This document shows, piece by piece, positions 30,170-38,504 of a stretch of 64,000 bases of DNA. Made by a program: the position numbers and the translations under genes. The stretch lies in assembly GCF_020176955.2 (NCBI RefSeq), contig NZ_JAIUCZ020000014.1, positions 124,001-188,000 of the forward strand. Reading direction: 5' to 3'. Every line of letters begins with the position of its first letter. Position 1 is the first letter of the stretch. Below the pieces are notes generated by a model. The model was not told the DNA's origin and searched no databases. It saw only the letters and a program-made list of their open reading frames with translations. Source of the DNA: Nocardia sp. alder85J. Lineage in GTDB: Bacteria > Actinomycetota > Actinomycetes > Mycobacteriales > Mycobacteriaceae.

Positions 30170-30172
30170 ACT

Positions 30173-30423
30173 GTACTCCGGGGCCGGGATGGATCTAGAT
30201 GACAGCCCAGCGACGCATGAATTCATGTAACGGCGGTTCCTCGCCCTTGAGGTGCGTGAACTGTTCGCGAGGGGAGCAGTGGCGCACTCCGATGTTCGTG
30301 CGCTATGTGTTGTGCCGCATATGCTTTCACGACATGGGGACTGTCCGAACGCTTCGGGGCCTGCCCGTGCCGGCCTGAGGGGGTTGGGTTTGCCGACACG
30401 GGCAGGGGATCCCCCGAAGGGGG
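30173..30423 (-). other. Stretch between the IS5 element and the lipase gene, possible gene remnant
   Basis: A minus-strand frame ends REQFTHLKGEEPPLHEFMRR then WAVI and a stop at about 30,198. It looks more protein-like than the rest but has no assignable start or family. It could be the tail of a small gene that once preceded the Nudix gene before the IS inserted. GC-rich inverted repeats near 30,350-30,425 may form the lipase terminator. Confidence 0.3.
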
Positions 30424-31551
30424 TCACAGGCGAGCGTGCGTCAGGTTCGTTGTGCGACCGGCATGCGTGAGGCCGACCAGATAGCCGCAGAGCCGGGTGA
30501 GGATCTCATTCACGCTGGCGACGGCTGTGCGGGCGTGGTCGGCATCGTATTCCGACCAGCTGACATCGGCGTGAAGCAGTCGGTAGGCGAGCAAGGTGCG
30601 CTGCCCCATGCGCAGCGGGACGGTGTTGTCGTCGCGTCCGTGGTAGAGGTGTATCGGTACTGTCGGCGCGGCGCGGGCGAGGGTTTCCTCGGCGAACACG
30701 TACCGCCACAGCAGGTCGTTCCATGGATCCGGGCGTGCGGTCCAGTGCGACAGTGGCTGCGGGAACTGGTCGAGGAGTGCCGAGACAGTGAGGTATTCGG
30801 CGGCAGCGGCGGCGCGTTTCCCGTCGAGGGTGAGGACGTGCCGCAGGGGCAGGTGCGGGTAGGCCCGGGACAGGCCGACCAGCCCGGCCAGCCCGAGTGC
30901 GGCGTAGGGACCGCGGCTGATCACCGGCGCGAGGGCGGCGAGGTCCGACGCGACCGCGCCGGCACAGATCCCTCGCAGGTTGACCTCCGGCGCGTACTGC
31001 GGCGCCAGTTCGCCCGCGGCGGCGACCGCCCGGCCGCCGTCGGCGTAGCCCCAGGCTGCGACCGGCATCGGCGGTGAGTCGAGATCCGGGATACGGTGCG
31101 CGGCGCGGGCGAGGTCGAGCACGATCCGGGCACCGGTGCGGGCAGAGAGGAACGTGTGCGGTCCTCGCCCGCTGACACCGTGGCCGTCACCGTCGGCGAC
31201 CGCTACTACCCACCCTGCCGCCAGGGCTGCCGCGATCGTAGCGGTGTCCGGGTCGTACCCGGTGGCCAGGAGTTGTGAGGGTGCTCGCGCGGACAGGCCC
31301 CGGAAGGACGGGTGGTACACCAGGATCGCCGGTGCCCCCGCTCCGACGGGCGTGCCGGTGTCGGTGTCGGGGGTGATCACGATGCCCGAGGCGGGAATGA
31401 GGTCGCCGCGGGACGTGGTGGAGACGTAGAGGATCTGCCAGGCTCCCGCCGCATCCGGAAGATCGGGGACGAACGTCGGGCGCATCCGCAGCAGGTCCCC
31501 GGGGTGATGACGGTGGTCCAGGCTCGGCTGTATGTAGAAGTGGTCGTTCAC
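30424..31551 (-). CDS. Secretory-lipase-family protein, nucleophile Ser replaced by Ala (arm 1)
   Basis: This 375-aa alpha/beta-hydrolase of the LIP (secretory lipase) family starts VNDHFYIQPSLDH at a GTG that overlaps the cutinase stop (GTGA), so translation is coupled. Visible are ILVYHPSFRGLSARAPSQLL, the nucleophile elbow VAAWGYADGGRAVAAAGELA (Ala where the family has Ser), the acid IHLYHGRDDNTVPLRMGQ and the His in EYDADHARTAV. The Asp and His are kept but the nucleophile is gone, so hydrolysis is unlikely. It may bind lipid or partner the cutinase encoded upstream. It has no obvious signal peptide. The paralogue at 34,890-36,050 keeps the serine. Confidence 0.85.
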   Translation of the reverse strand: MNDHFYIQPSLDHRHHPGDLLRMRPTFVPDLPDAAGAWQILYVSTTSRGDLIPASGIVITPDTDTGTPVGAGAPAILVYHPSFRGLSARAPSQLLATGYDPDTATIAAALAAGWVVAVADGDGHGVSGRGPHTFLSARTGARIVLDLARAAHRIPDLDSPPMPVAAWGYADGGRAVAAAGELAPQYAPEVNLRGICAGAVASDLAALAPVISRGPYAALGLAGLVGLSRAYPHLPLRHVLTLDGKRAAAAAEYLTVSALLDQFPQPLSHWTARPDPWNDLLWRYVFAEETLARAAPTVPIHLYHGRDDNTVPLRMGQRTLLAYRLLHADVSWSEYDADHARTAVASVNEILTRLCGYLVGLTHAGRTTNLTHARL

Positions 31552-32777
31552 GAGGGGCTCCCGGCGAGGTCTCGGGCCAGCGCGATCAGCCACGCGCTCA
31601 CCGGGGCGAGCTGGCCGGTGGCGGCGTACCCGGTGTGGCGGCCGACCAGATCGGCGTACCGCAGCCACACCGCCGGATCGACCAGATCGGCGTCGTCCGC
31701 GCCGAGCTGTCCCCACGCGGCGGCCAGCTGCCCGGCAAGCTTCGGTAGCTGCCCGACGGGGTCCGCGACAACGGTCGCGGTGATCTGCGCCCAGCGCGCT
31801 CCTGCGGTTGCGGTGTCCTCGGCGGTCGGGGCGGGGGTACGGGGGTCCGCGGCGGCGGTGAGCCGCTGGGCGAGGGTGGCTTGCGGGGTGTAGTCGACAC
31901 CGCCGGGCCCGACGGTGACGTCGTCGGCGAGCACACGGGTCCACGCCCCGGCCAGAGCGCTGGACAGCACTGCCTGGATCGAGGCGAGCGCGGCCAGCGG
32001 GTCCTGCAAGGTGGCCTGGGCGGCGATCTCGGCACCGATACGCAGCATCGCCGCGTGATCCGGTGCCGCACAAACCGGATCACCGTCTGCGCAAATCTCC
32101 GCTACCCGCCCGGTCAGCGCCCCGTACCCGCGTCCGGCGTCGTCGGCGGCGATCCCGCGACCCGCCGGTACCGTCGGCAGGCGCACCACCGACACGGCCG
32201 TGCCGGTGGTACCCGGCGCCGCATCCGGTGTGACTTGTCCGGGACTGCCGGGAAGCACCGACCCGGGGGCACGGCCGGGGTCGGAGACCAGCGCTATGCC
32301 CGCGATCCGGTCGGGTGCCACCGGCCCCTCCCCCGCACCGACCGCCTCGGCGAATCTCGAAACAATCTGCGCGCCTTGGGAATACCCGACTGCGGCCAGC
32401 ATGGTGCGCGGGCAGGCGCCGACGACCCCGGCGGCGTCGGCGTCGAGCCCGCCGAGCCCGTCGAGGACCGACTGCGTGTAGGGATCCCTACCGCCACCGG
32501 GCACGATCCCCCCGAAACCAGCCGGATAGGGAATGTAGCTGCGCTGCACCAGATCCGGGACAACCGCAACCACCGGGCCAACCGACGCCCCGACCATCCC
32601 GGTATCCGCGGCCGGATCGGCGGTAGGGGACGACTGACCGGTGCCCTGCACCCCGAGCACATACAACGCCGGACATGGCAACTCGATCGGAACGGCTTGC
32701 ACTGCAAGTGATCCCGGTCCCAACAGTATCCCGTTGACCGTGGCGGCTATCACGGCCGCGGCGGCGAGGCGTGTCAT
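31548..32777 (-). CDS. Secreted cutinase-family serine esterase (arm 1)
   Basis: This 409-aa protein has a signal peptide (residues about 1-28, LAAAAVIAATVNGILLGPGS), then the cutinase start PCPALYVLGVQGTGQSSPTA. The nucleophile elbow is MLAAVGYSQGAQIVSRF (GYSQG, intact Ser). Asp and His candidates are in GDPVCAAPDHAAM. Paired cysteines match the family disulfides. Cutinase-family enzymes of mycolic-acid bacteria include lipases and trehalose-dimycolate hydrolase. It overlaps the gene before it by ATGA and the lipase after it by GTGA, so all three are made together. The C-terminal 150 residues are an extra helical region. Confidence 0.9.
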   Translation of the reverse strand: MTRLAAAAVIAATVNGILLGPGSLAVQAVPIELPCPALYVLGVQGTGQSSPTADPAADTGMVGASVGPVVAVVPDLVQRSYIPYPAGFGGIVPGGGRDPYTQSVLDGLGGLDADAAGVVGACPRTMLAAVGYSQGAQIVSRFAEAVGAGEGPVAPDRIAGIALVSDPGRAPGSVLPGSPGQVTPDAAPGTTGTAVSVVRLPTVPAGRGIAADDAGRGYGALTGRVAEICADGDPVCAAPDHAAMLRIGAEIAAQATLQDPLAALASIQAVLSSALAGAWTRVLADDVTVGPGGVDYTPQATLAQRLTAAADPRTPAPTAEDTATAGARWAQITATVVADPVGQLPKLAGQLAAAWGQLGADDADLVDPAVWLRYADLVGRHTGYAATGQLAPVSAWLIALARDLAGSPS

Positions 32778-33637
32778 GGCTGCCCCACCCCCGCCGCCGC
32801 GCCGAATCCGGCCCCGACCGTGCCAGCAGCGAGCGCTCCGGCGAGGGCGGCGGGGACGCCGGCCACCGCGGCACCGGCAAGAGCACCGGCGGCTGCGCCG
32901 AGAGCGGTTCCGGCGACGCCGGAGGTGACGGTGCCGATGACCGGGATATCGATGACGGTGCCGATCGCGGCCCCGGCGACACCGCCGAGTGTGCCCCCGA
33001 CGAGTCCTCCGACGATCGCCCCCGCTACCGCCACCGGCCCGCCCGCCAGGGCCGCGCCGATGGCCCCGCCTCCGGCTGCCCCAGCGATGGTGGCTCCGGA
33101 GACGCGGTCGGAGCGGCCCGCCGGTAACCCGATCGAGTCCAAGACGGTGGCCACCTGCGCCTCGGCACCGGCGGCGGCGGTGTTGATGTCGTCACGGATG
33201 TCCGGGGGCAGCCAATCCGGGCTGGGGGTCTGCCACTGGCCGATCCGGATCGTGTTGTCCGGCGGCGCAATCGGAGCCACCGGAGCCACAGGTTCCGAGG
33301 AATGCAGTTGTTCCAGCTCCACCGGCGGCGCGGGTTCCGGCGCCGGTATCGGGCGCGGTGCGGGCCCGTTGCGTACTTCCGGTGGCTGATCGGGATACAC
33401 CGGCGGCGGAGGCGGAGCCGGGGTCTCGGTACCCGGCTGGGCAGAGCTGGTGACGGTGACACCGGGCTGATCGTCGACCGCCACGGCGGTGACCGCTGAG
33501 GCGTCCGGCACCGCGAGCATCATCAACACCACCACCACTGCGGGAACCACACCGGCAGCCAGCACACGACCCCGGTACACGTACCCCGGAGCCCGGACGA
33601 GGGCAGGAACAATAGATTCACTTCTGTTTTCAGGCAC
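32774..33637 (-). CDS. Proline-rich secreted/membrane protein with glycine-zipper tail
   Basis: This 287-aa protein starts VPENRSESIVPALV at a GTG. It has an N-terminal membrane segment or signal (residues about 25-48, VLAAGVVPAVVVVLMMLAVP), a Pro-rich middle (PAPPPPPVYPDQPPEVRNGP) and a long Gly/Ala-rich hydrophobic C-terminus with glycine-zipper periodicity (GAAGGGAIGAALAGGPVAVA). Such tails insert into or span membranes and can form pores. It is the first gene of the three-gene arm-1 operon, overlapping the cutinase by ATGA. I do not recognise a family. A role anchoring the esterases in the envelope is only a guess. Confidence 0.7.
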   Translation of the reverse strand: MPENRSESIVPALVRAPGYVYRGRVLAAGVVPAVVVVLMMLAVPDASAVTAVAVDDQPGVTVTSSAQPGTETPAPPPPPVYPDQPPEVRNGPAPRPIPAPEPAPPVELEQLHSSEPVAPVAPIAPPDNTIRIGQWQTPSPDWLPPDIRDDINTAAAGAEAQVATVLDSIGLPAGRSDRVSGATIAGAAGGGAIGAALAGGPVAVAGAIVGGLVGGTLGGVAGAAIGTVIDIPVIGTVTSGVAGTALGAAAGALAGAAVAGVPAALAGALAAGTVGAGFGAAAGVGQP

Positions 33638-33706
33638 GACGAAATAAACCCTTCAAGCGAAGACTGACATGAATCGGAGAATGCGTGCTGCGACGCACGA
33701 GAGAAG

Positions 33707-33739
33707 GTGTTCCCGGTAGCCGGAAGCTGCCGGGAACAC
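33707..33739 (-). terminator. Hairpin terminator/attenuator behind the 35-aa leader gene
   Basis: GTGTTCCCGG pairs perfectly with CCGGGAACAC. The stem extends by TAGC/GCTG to about 14 bp with a CGGAA loop. It lies between the small gene at 33,753-33,860 and the arm-1 operon start at 33,637, where it could act as an attenuator. Confidence 0.65.
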
Positions 33740-33752
33740 CGCTACCCGGTAA

Positions 33753-33860
33753 TCAGAAAAACCGTGCCACCACGTTCGCGACCGTGGTCACGAACGACAC
33801 GACATTCCACACCAGATCCGAGGCGGCATCGAGCAGGTACACGACGGCATTGAAATCCAT
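33753..33860 (-). CDS. 35-aa hydrophobic leader peptide
   Basis: A strong GGAGGAAG ribosome site 5 bp before the ATG starts MDFNAVVYLLDAASDLVWNV and VSFVTTVANVVARFF. It is a single amphipathic/hydrophobic helix. The frame is open upstream to an ATG at 34,025 (MHTADTRSLLSALVV... with Cys residues), so it could instead be the end of a 90-aa protein. A related copy without its start codon exists at about 55,577-55,860. The hairpin right after the stop codon suggests a leader or small membrane peptide for the arm-1 operon. Function unknown. Confidence 0.5.
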   Translation of the reverse strand: MDFNAVVYLLDAASDLVWNVVSFVTTVANVVARFF

Positions 33861-34441
33861 GACTTCCTCCCTGGATGGGTACAGCTGTTCCACCATCACA
33901 ACCCCGGCAGTGGCACCAGCGCCAGACTCGCAAGAGGGAAAAATATTGTCCGCACAACCGATACCCCGCCGGCCCACGGCAACGACCAGTGCCGATAGCA
34001 GTGATCGGGTATCGGCTGTGTGCATCGGAAAATCCCAGAATTCTCCCGAATGCACGTGCATCGCGTCGGCACCTCCATCGCCGGCAGTCACTGACACCTG
34101 CACTCGTCGGCATGCGAGGCAGAGGGTAGGGATGTCTGACAGCAAGTTCCCGAGCCGCGGCCGGATCGCCGTGCAGGGCTGCACCTGAAGGTGGGACCGA
34201 CGAGGAAAACGCACCGTCCGGGGTCGGCCGTTCGCGGAAGACCGTGACAGCCGCCGAACGCGGTGCGCAGGTGCCGATCGCCGGAGTGGTCGCCGTGCCC
34301 GAACCGCGGGAGGCGGCACCACCGCTTGAAACGCCACTTGGTGTGGGAGGCCCGGCGCTGACCGCGATCGAGTGCTTGCTGCGCATCGAGATGCTGTCGC
34401 GTCCGATCCCGAATGCAGCCGGGTCGATGGCTGCGCGACCC

Positions 34442-34466
34442 ACACTGGCAGTGGGGCCACAAGTGG
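34442..34466. repeat. Repeated operator-like motif, copy C (inverted)
   Basis: On the minus strand it reads CCACTTGTGG-CCCCAC-N3-CCAGTG, matching copies A and B. It lies in the 1-kb region between the two diverging lipase/cutinase arms (33,861-34,889). That region otherwise shows only weak frames, such as a GTG-started 88-codon frame at 34,244-34,510, which I do not call. Confidence 0.65.
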
Positions 34467-34889
34467 TGGCGGCGAACGCTATGGACAGGCACAGTGTGTC
34501 GGCGCTTTGATGGTATCTGAGAACAGCAATTGTCTTGTCGCGACGGTCAAGGAGTTCGGCTCGCACCCGGACGAAAGATCCACCCGCCTCTGCGCCTCGG
34601 AGGCCGGTAGGTGGGATAACCGGTGGTACTGCGAATTTTACAGTCTCCGCCCGGTGTACAAGCCGCGTGATCCCCGCTCGGACAGCTACTTTGCGCTGAC
34701 CGGATTACCCGGGTTGGAGTTTTCCGAGCTCTGTCGATCGATTTCTTGCACGGAAGGTGTTTGTGCAAATGCTTCGCCCGCCGAACCTCAGTGGTCCGTA
34801 TCGAGCTTGTCTCTCGGCGTGCCGGTCGCTCAACAATCCGGTAACGCGCAATGTGGAGAATCACCCCGGACAGGAGGGGCGACATCGTC

Positions 34890-36050
34890 ATGATGGTCTC
34901 GTCTGCCTCCGGTGACCGCCGGCCACGGCGTATCGACAGCCCGCGGTTCCCAGGCGATCTGGTCCAGGTCTCGGCCCTGGCGGTCAACATCGGTGCAAAT
35001 CGAGGCTGGACGTTGCGGTATTGCTCCACCGGCGTTCTCGGTGCGCCGATTCTGGTCACAGGGACACTCCTGGTACCGACTGCGCCATGGCGCCACGGGC
35101 GGCGGCCGATCATCGTGTACAGCGGCTGGGTGTACGGGCTGGGCGCCATCCACGGGCCCAGCGTTCTGCTCGGCGCCGGAGGGCTTTTCGATATCGAACC
35201 GATCAGTTCGGCATTGGCGCGGGGATGGGCCGTCGCCATCTCCGATGGCGAACGCCCCGGCATCAATGCCGGGTCTCATCCATATCTGGCCGGCCGTTCT
35301 GCCGGGTACACGGTTCTCGATATGGCACGCGCGGCAGTGCAGACACCGGACTCGGGCCTGAGTGTGCGTGCACCGGTGGGGTTGTGGGGGTACAGCGAAG
35401 GTGGACGTGCGGTGGCGTGGGCAGCGGAGTTGCAGTCGGAGTACTGCCCGGACGTGCCGGTGAAAGTGGTTGTCGCAGGTGGTGTTCCGGCAGATCTGAC
35501 CGCGTGCATCGAAGCGATCGACGGCGGCCCGTACAGCGGATTGGGGCTGGCCGCGCTGATCGGATTGTCGACCGCGCATCCGGATACCCCGATACAGCAT
35601 CTGCTGTCACCGGCCGGGCAGACGGCAATACGCCAGGCGGAGGAAGCGAGCCTGCTGCATATCCTCACACGATTCCGGAACCCGTTGAGGCGCTTCACGA
35701 TACTTCGCGACCCCTGGAACGATCCGGCATGGGCGGCGGTGTTGCTGGCCGAGGAGAACGGTCACCATCAGCCTCGCGTGCCGGTGTACCTCTATCACGG
35801 CACCCACGACGAGGTCGTGCCGATCCGGGTAGCGCAGCAACTGTACGCCGATTACCGCGTACGCGGCAGCGAAGTCACCTGGCTCGATATCCCCGGGGCA
35901 AACCATGCCCAAGGCGCCGAGTGGGGGGCACGGGCTGCCGTCGATCACCTCGCCGCGCATCTCGAACCGCTCTCCGACCGAACGCGGCGGCGCCGTGTCC
36001 GCAATCCGCCTCCTCGCCCCGACCATGGCAGTTCACCGGCACAGTCATGA
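34890..36050 (+). CDS. Secretory-lipase-family esterase (arm 2, intact triad)
   Basis: This 386-aa paralogue of the arm-1 lipase starts MMVSSASGDRRPRR at an ATG with AGGAGGGG about 10 bp upstream. Motifs: PIIVYSGWVYGLGAIHGPSV, the elbow GLWGYSEGGRAVAWAAELQS with Ser present, the acid VYLYHGTHDEVVPIRVAQQ and the His in DIPGANHAQGAEW. The triad is complete, so it should hydrolyse ester lipids. There is no clear signal peptide in this reading, although the family is usually secreted. It is the first gene of the rightward arm, 100 bp before the cutinase-like gene, which then overlaps the type IV secretion operon. Confidence 0.88.
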   Translation: MMVSSASGDRRPRRIDSPRFPGDLVQVSALAVNIGANRGWTLRYCSTGVLGAPILVTGTLLVPTAPWRHGRRPIIVYSGWVYGLGAIHGPSVLLGAGGLFDIEPISSALARGWAVAISDGERPGINAGSHPYLAGRSAGYTVLDMARAAVQTPDSGLSVRAPVGLWGYSEGGRAVAWAAELQSEYCPDVPVKVVVAGGVPADLTACIEAIDGGPYSGLGLAALIGLSTAHPDTPIQHLLSPAGQTAIRQAEEASLLHILTRFRNPLRRFTILRDPWNDPAWAAVLLAEENGHHQPRVPVYLYHGTHDEVVPIRVAQQLYADYRVRGSEVTWLDIPGANHAQGAEWGARAAVDHLAAHLEPLSDRTRRRRVRNPPPRPDHGSSPAQS

Positions 36051-36150
36051 GCCCATCCCGCAGATCCGGCCGTCGGCGCCCTCCCCTTACGGTCCACGGT
36101 TCCTCAGCGATCTTCACTTCCGCACGACCGGCGCACGAATCGAGACTCTG

Positions 36151-37761
36151 ATGGCGAATACTCTGCACAGACGGCGATCTCGGAGGCACTGCTTAGCAGC
36201 ATCGGCGATCGTTACTTCCACGGCGGTTGTCGGCGTGGTCGGCGCGGTGCCTGCGATGCACGCGAATCCTGTTGCACCGCTGAGTAATACATGTCCGGCG
36301 CTGTATGTGCTGGCGGTGCAGGGTGCGGATCAGTCGTCGCCGGACACGCCTGCGGATCTGGACACGGGGGTACTAGGCACGCTGCTGCGGTCGGTAACGG
36401 CGCAAGCCCCGGGTCTGGTGCAACGCGCCTACGTGCCCTATCAGCACCTCGACATCGGCACTGACGCGCCGGCGGTCACCCGCGATCCCGACAGCAGCAC
36501 GGCGACCGGCGCCACCGACAGCTATGCCGCCTCGATCACAGCCACGCTCCAACGCGTCGACACGATGGCCTCCTCGGTGATCGCCCGGTGTCCGCGCACG
36601 CTGCTGGCTGCCGCGGGGTACACCGACGGCGCGCCGGTAATCGCGCAGTTCGCGCACCAGGCGGCGACAGGTACCGGGCCGGTGCCCCCCGACCGGATCG
36701 CCGGTGTGGCACTGTTCGGTGATCCCGGCAGGCCCGCGGGCACGACAGTGTTGCCGGGGCGCCCTGGACAGACCACACCGGATCCCGCACCGGGCACGAC
36801 CGGCACTGCGGTCTCGGCGATCAACCTCCTCGACCCGCACCTGCCCGGTACCGGCGGCGTCGCGGTCCCCGGTGCCGCAACCGTGATCTCGACAGCGCCG
36901 AGCGAACCGGCGGACTACGAGGCCCTGAGTGGGCGGGTCGCACAGTTCTGTGTCCCTGGTGATGTCACCTGTGACAAGCCGGCGCACGGTGCGCTGCTGG
37001 ACGTGGTCGCCAATATCGCGCGCCGTGGCGATTTCCGTGATCCGGTGTCGGCGATCGGCAGTATCGCGGACGCGTTGTCTGCGACGGTCATCAACGCCGG
37101 GATCACGATCGTCGGCAACGATCTGTCCGGTACCTCGTTGGACACGGTCGATTACCAGCCGCAGGAGTCGATCGCACAAAGGCTGGCCGACGCGTCCGAT
37201 CCGCAGGCACCGCAGCCGGGTCCCAACGACGCGATCGCGGCGTTGTTCAAGCTGGGGACCATCGCGTTCAACACGGTGGTCAGCGTCGTCACCGACGTGT
37301 TCACTCCGGACACCATCGCTGCGCTGGCCACGGTCGGGCTGGCCGATCCGGTGGCCGCGCTGGGCATTCTGGGGACCAAGCTCGCCGGTGCCGTGGTCCA
37401 GGTCGTCTCCCCGGAGATGCCGGTCCGGCTCGTCGACGAAGCCTTCCAGGCGATCCGCGACACCGTAACCGACAACAGCGACCTGGCGAACCTCGACATG
37501 GTCGCCCAATACTCCTCGGCCATCGCCAGCCAGAACACCTACGGTCAAGTCCCCGCCACCACGACCGGTCAACCGCCTCTGGCCGCGGCCGCGACCTGGT
37601 TCGCGGCCCTCGCCCACGACATCGCCTCCACCAGAGCATCATTCGGCACACCTGCAGCCGACTTCACCACACCTGTCACAGCATCGTCGGCACCGACGAC
37701 CACCGGGTTCCCAGCCCCCTCCGCACCTTCACCCGGCGCGACGGCGGTACCACCGTCATGA
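36151..37761 (+). CDS. Secreted cutinase-like protein with Ser to Thr change (arm 2)
   Basis: This 536-aa protein has an N-terminal signal (about residues 12-40, CLAASAIVTSTAVVGVVGAV). The cutinase core starts NTCPALYVLAVQGADQSSPD. The nucleophile elbow reads LLAAAGYTDGAPVIAQF: Thr replaces the catalytic Ser of GYSQG. The Asp/His region (GDVTCDKPAHGALL) is preserved. A C-terminal extension of about 200 residues with Thr/Pro-rich end follows. It is probably inactive as an esterase, unless Thr serves. Its stop overlaps the next gene by ATGA, tying it to the secretion operon. The ATG at 36,151 is chosen because it directly precedes the signal peptide; earlier in-frame starts overlap the lipase. 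Confidence 0.85.
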   Translation: MANTLHRRRSRRHCLAASAIVTSTAVVGVVGAVPAMHANPVAPLSNTCPALYVLAVQGADQSSPDTPADLDTGVLGTLLRSVTAQAPGLVQRAYVPYQHLDIGTDAPAVTRDPDSSTATGATDSYAASITATLQRVDTMASSVIARCPRTLLAAAGYTDGAPVIAQFAHQAATGTGPVPPDRIAGVALFGDPGRPAGTTVLPGRPGQTTPDPAPGTTGTAVSAINLLDPHLPGTGGVAVPGAATVISTAPSEPADYEALSGRVAQFCVPGDVTCDKPAHGALLDVVANIARRGDFRDPVSAIGSIADALSATVINAGITIVGNDLSGTSLDTVDYQPQESIAQRLADASDPQAPQPGPNDAIAALFKLGTIAFNTVVSVVTDVFTPDTIAALATVGLADPVAALGILGTKLAGAVVQVVSPEMPVRLVDEAFQAIRDTVTDNSDLANLDMVAQYSSAIASQNTYGQVPATTTGQPPLAAAATWFAALAHDIASTRASFGTPAADFTTPVTASSAPTTTGFPAPSAPSPGATAVPPS

Positions 37762-38501
37762 CCGGCGACCGGACCCGCGCAGGCACCGGTACACCGCACC
37801 GGTCGAGCGCCGATGTCTCCGGTGATCCACGACTGGGATGGGGCTGGCTCGACGGACACCGGGACCCGGCACCCGCACCGGACATCTCACCGGGAGACCG
37901 CTTCGAATCCCGCCGTGGCACTCGGGATTTCACACGTGCGCCGCTGGCGAGGCTGTCGGCGTCGGTGCCGTGGCGGGGGTGGCTGGCCGCGGCCGCGGTG
38001 TTCGCGCTCGCCGCAGGGCTGGGTATCACCGGTGCACTCGCGGCGACCCGCGCGCCGGAACAGGTGGCGGCGCCGACATTCCCGCAGGCGGGCTCGCCGC
38101 ACGTGTCCGTATCACCGACCGTCCCGGTGAATCCGGCCTGCGCCGGGCTCTTGGGCAGTGACGCGACGACCGTGACCGATGCCCCCGGTGACCGGGACAC
38201 GCTGGCCGGGGTGATCGCGGCGTTCGAATACGGCTATTACGTCCAACGGTCGGGTGAGGCGCTGGCGGTATTGCTGGCGCCGGAGGCCGGAATCGATCCG
38301 GCCCGGCTGGCAGCGGGGATCGCGTCGATCCCGGCCGGAACCCGGCATTGCGTCGCAGTCACACCCGTCAGCAGCAATGCCGCGAACGTGCACCTCGTGG
38401 AGGTCCACCCCGACGGCGTACGCGTGGACTACCTGCAAGTCATCGACGTACGGATCGCCGCCGGCGCCACGGTCATCGTCGCCATCGCGAAAGCAGGATG
38501 A
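37758..38501 (+). CDS. Single-span membrane protein, DUF8176/VirB8-like
   Basis: This 247-aa protein has a cytoplasmic N-terminus of about 70 residues, one membrane segment (WLAAAAVFALAAGLGITGAL) and an extracytoplasmic domain with the helix DTLAGVIAAFEYGYYVQRSG and a strand-rich end (VHLVEVHPDGVRVDYLQVID). The size and topology resemble NTF2-fold components (VirB8/TcpC/DUF8176) of actinobacterial conjugation systems. It begins inside the stop codon of the cutinase-like gene (ATGA) and is followed after 3 bp by the next gene. The family assignment is by layout rather than a diagnostic motif. Confidence 0.65.
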   Translation: MTGDRTRAGTGTPHRSSADVSGDPRLGWGWLDGHRDPAPAPDISPGDRFESRRGTRDFTRAPLARLSASVPWRGWLAAAAVFALAAGLGITGALAATRAPEQVAAPTFPQAGSPHVSVSPTVPVNPACAGLLGSDATTVTDAPGDRDTLAGVIAAFEYGYYVQRSGEALAVLLAPEAGIDPARLAAGIASIPAGTRHCVAVTPVSSNAANVHLVEVHPDGVRVDYLQVIDVRIAAGATVIVAIAKAG

Positions 38502-38504
38502 CCG

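Noticed and set aside
34372..34893. 173-codon plus-strand frame before the arm-2 lipase
   Set aside because: Its composition is irregular, it has no ribosome site, and it overlaps the repeated motif and the lipase start.
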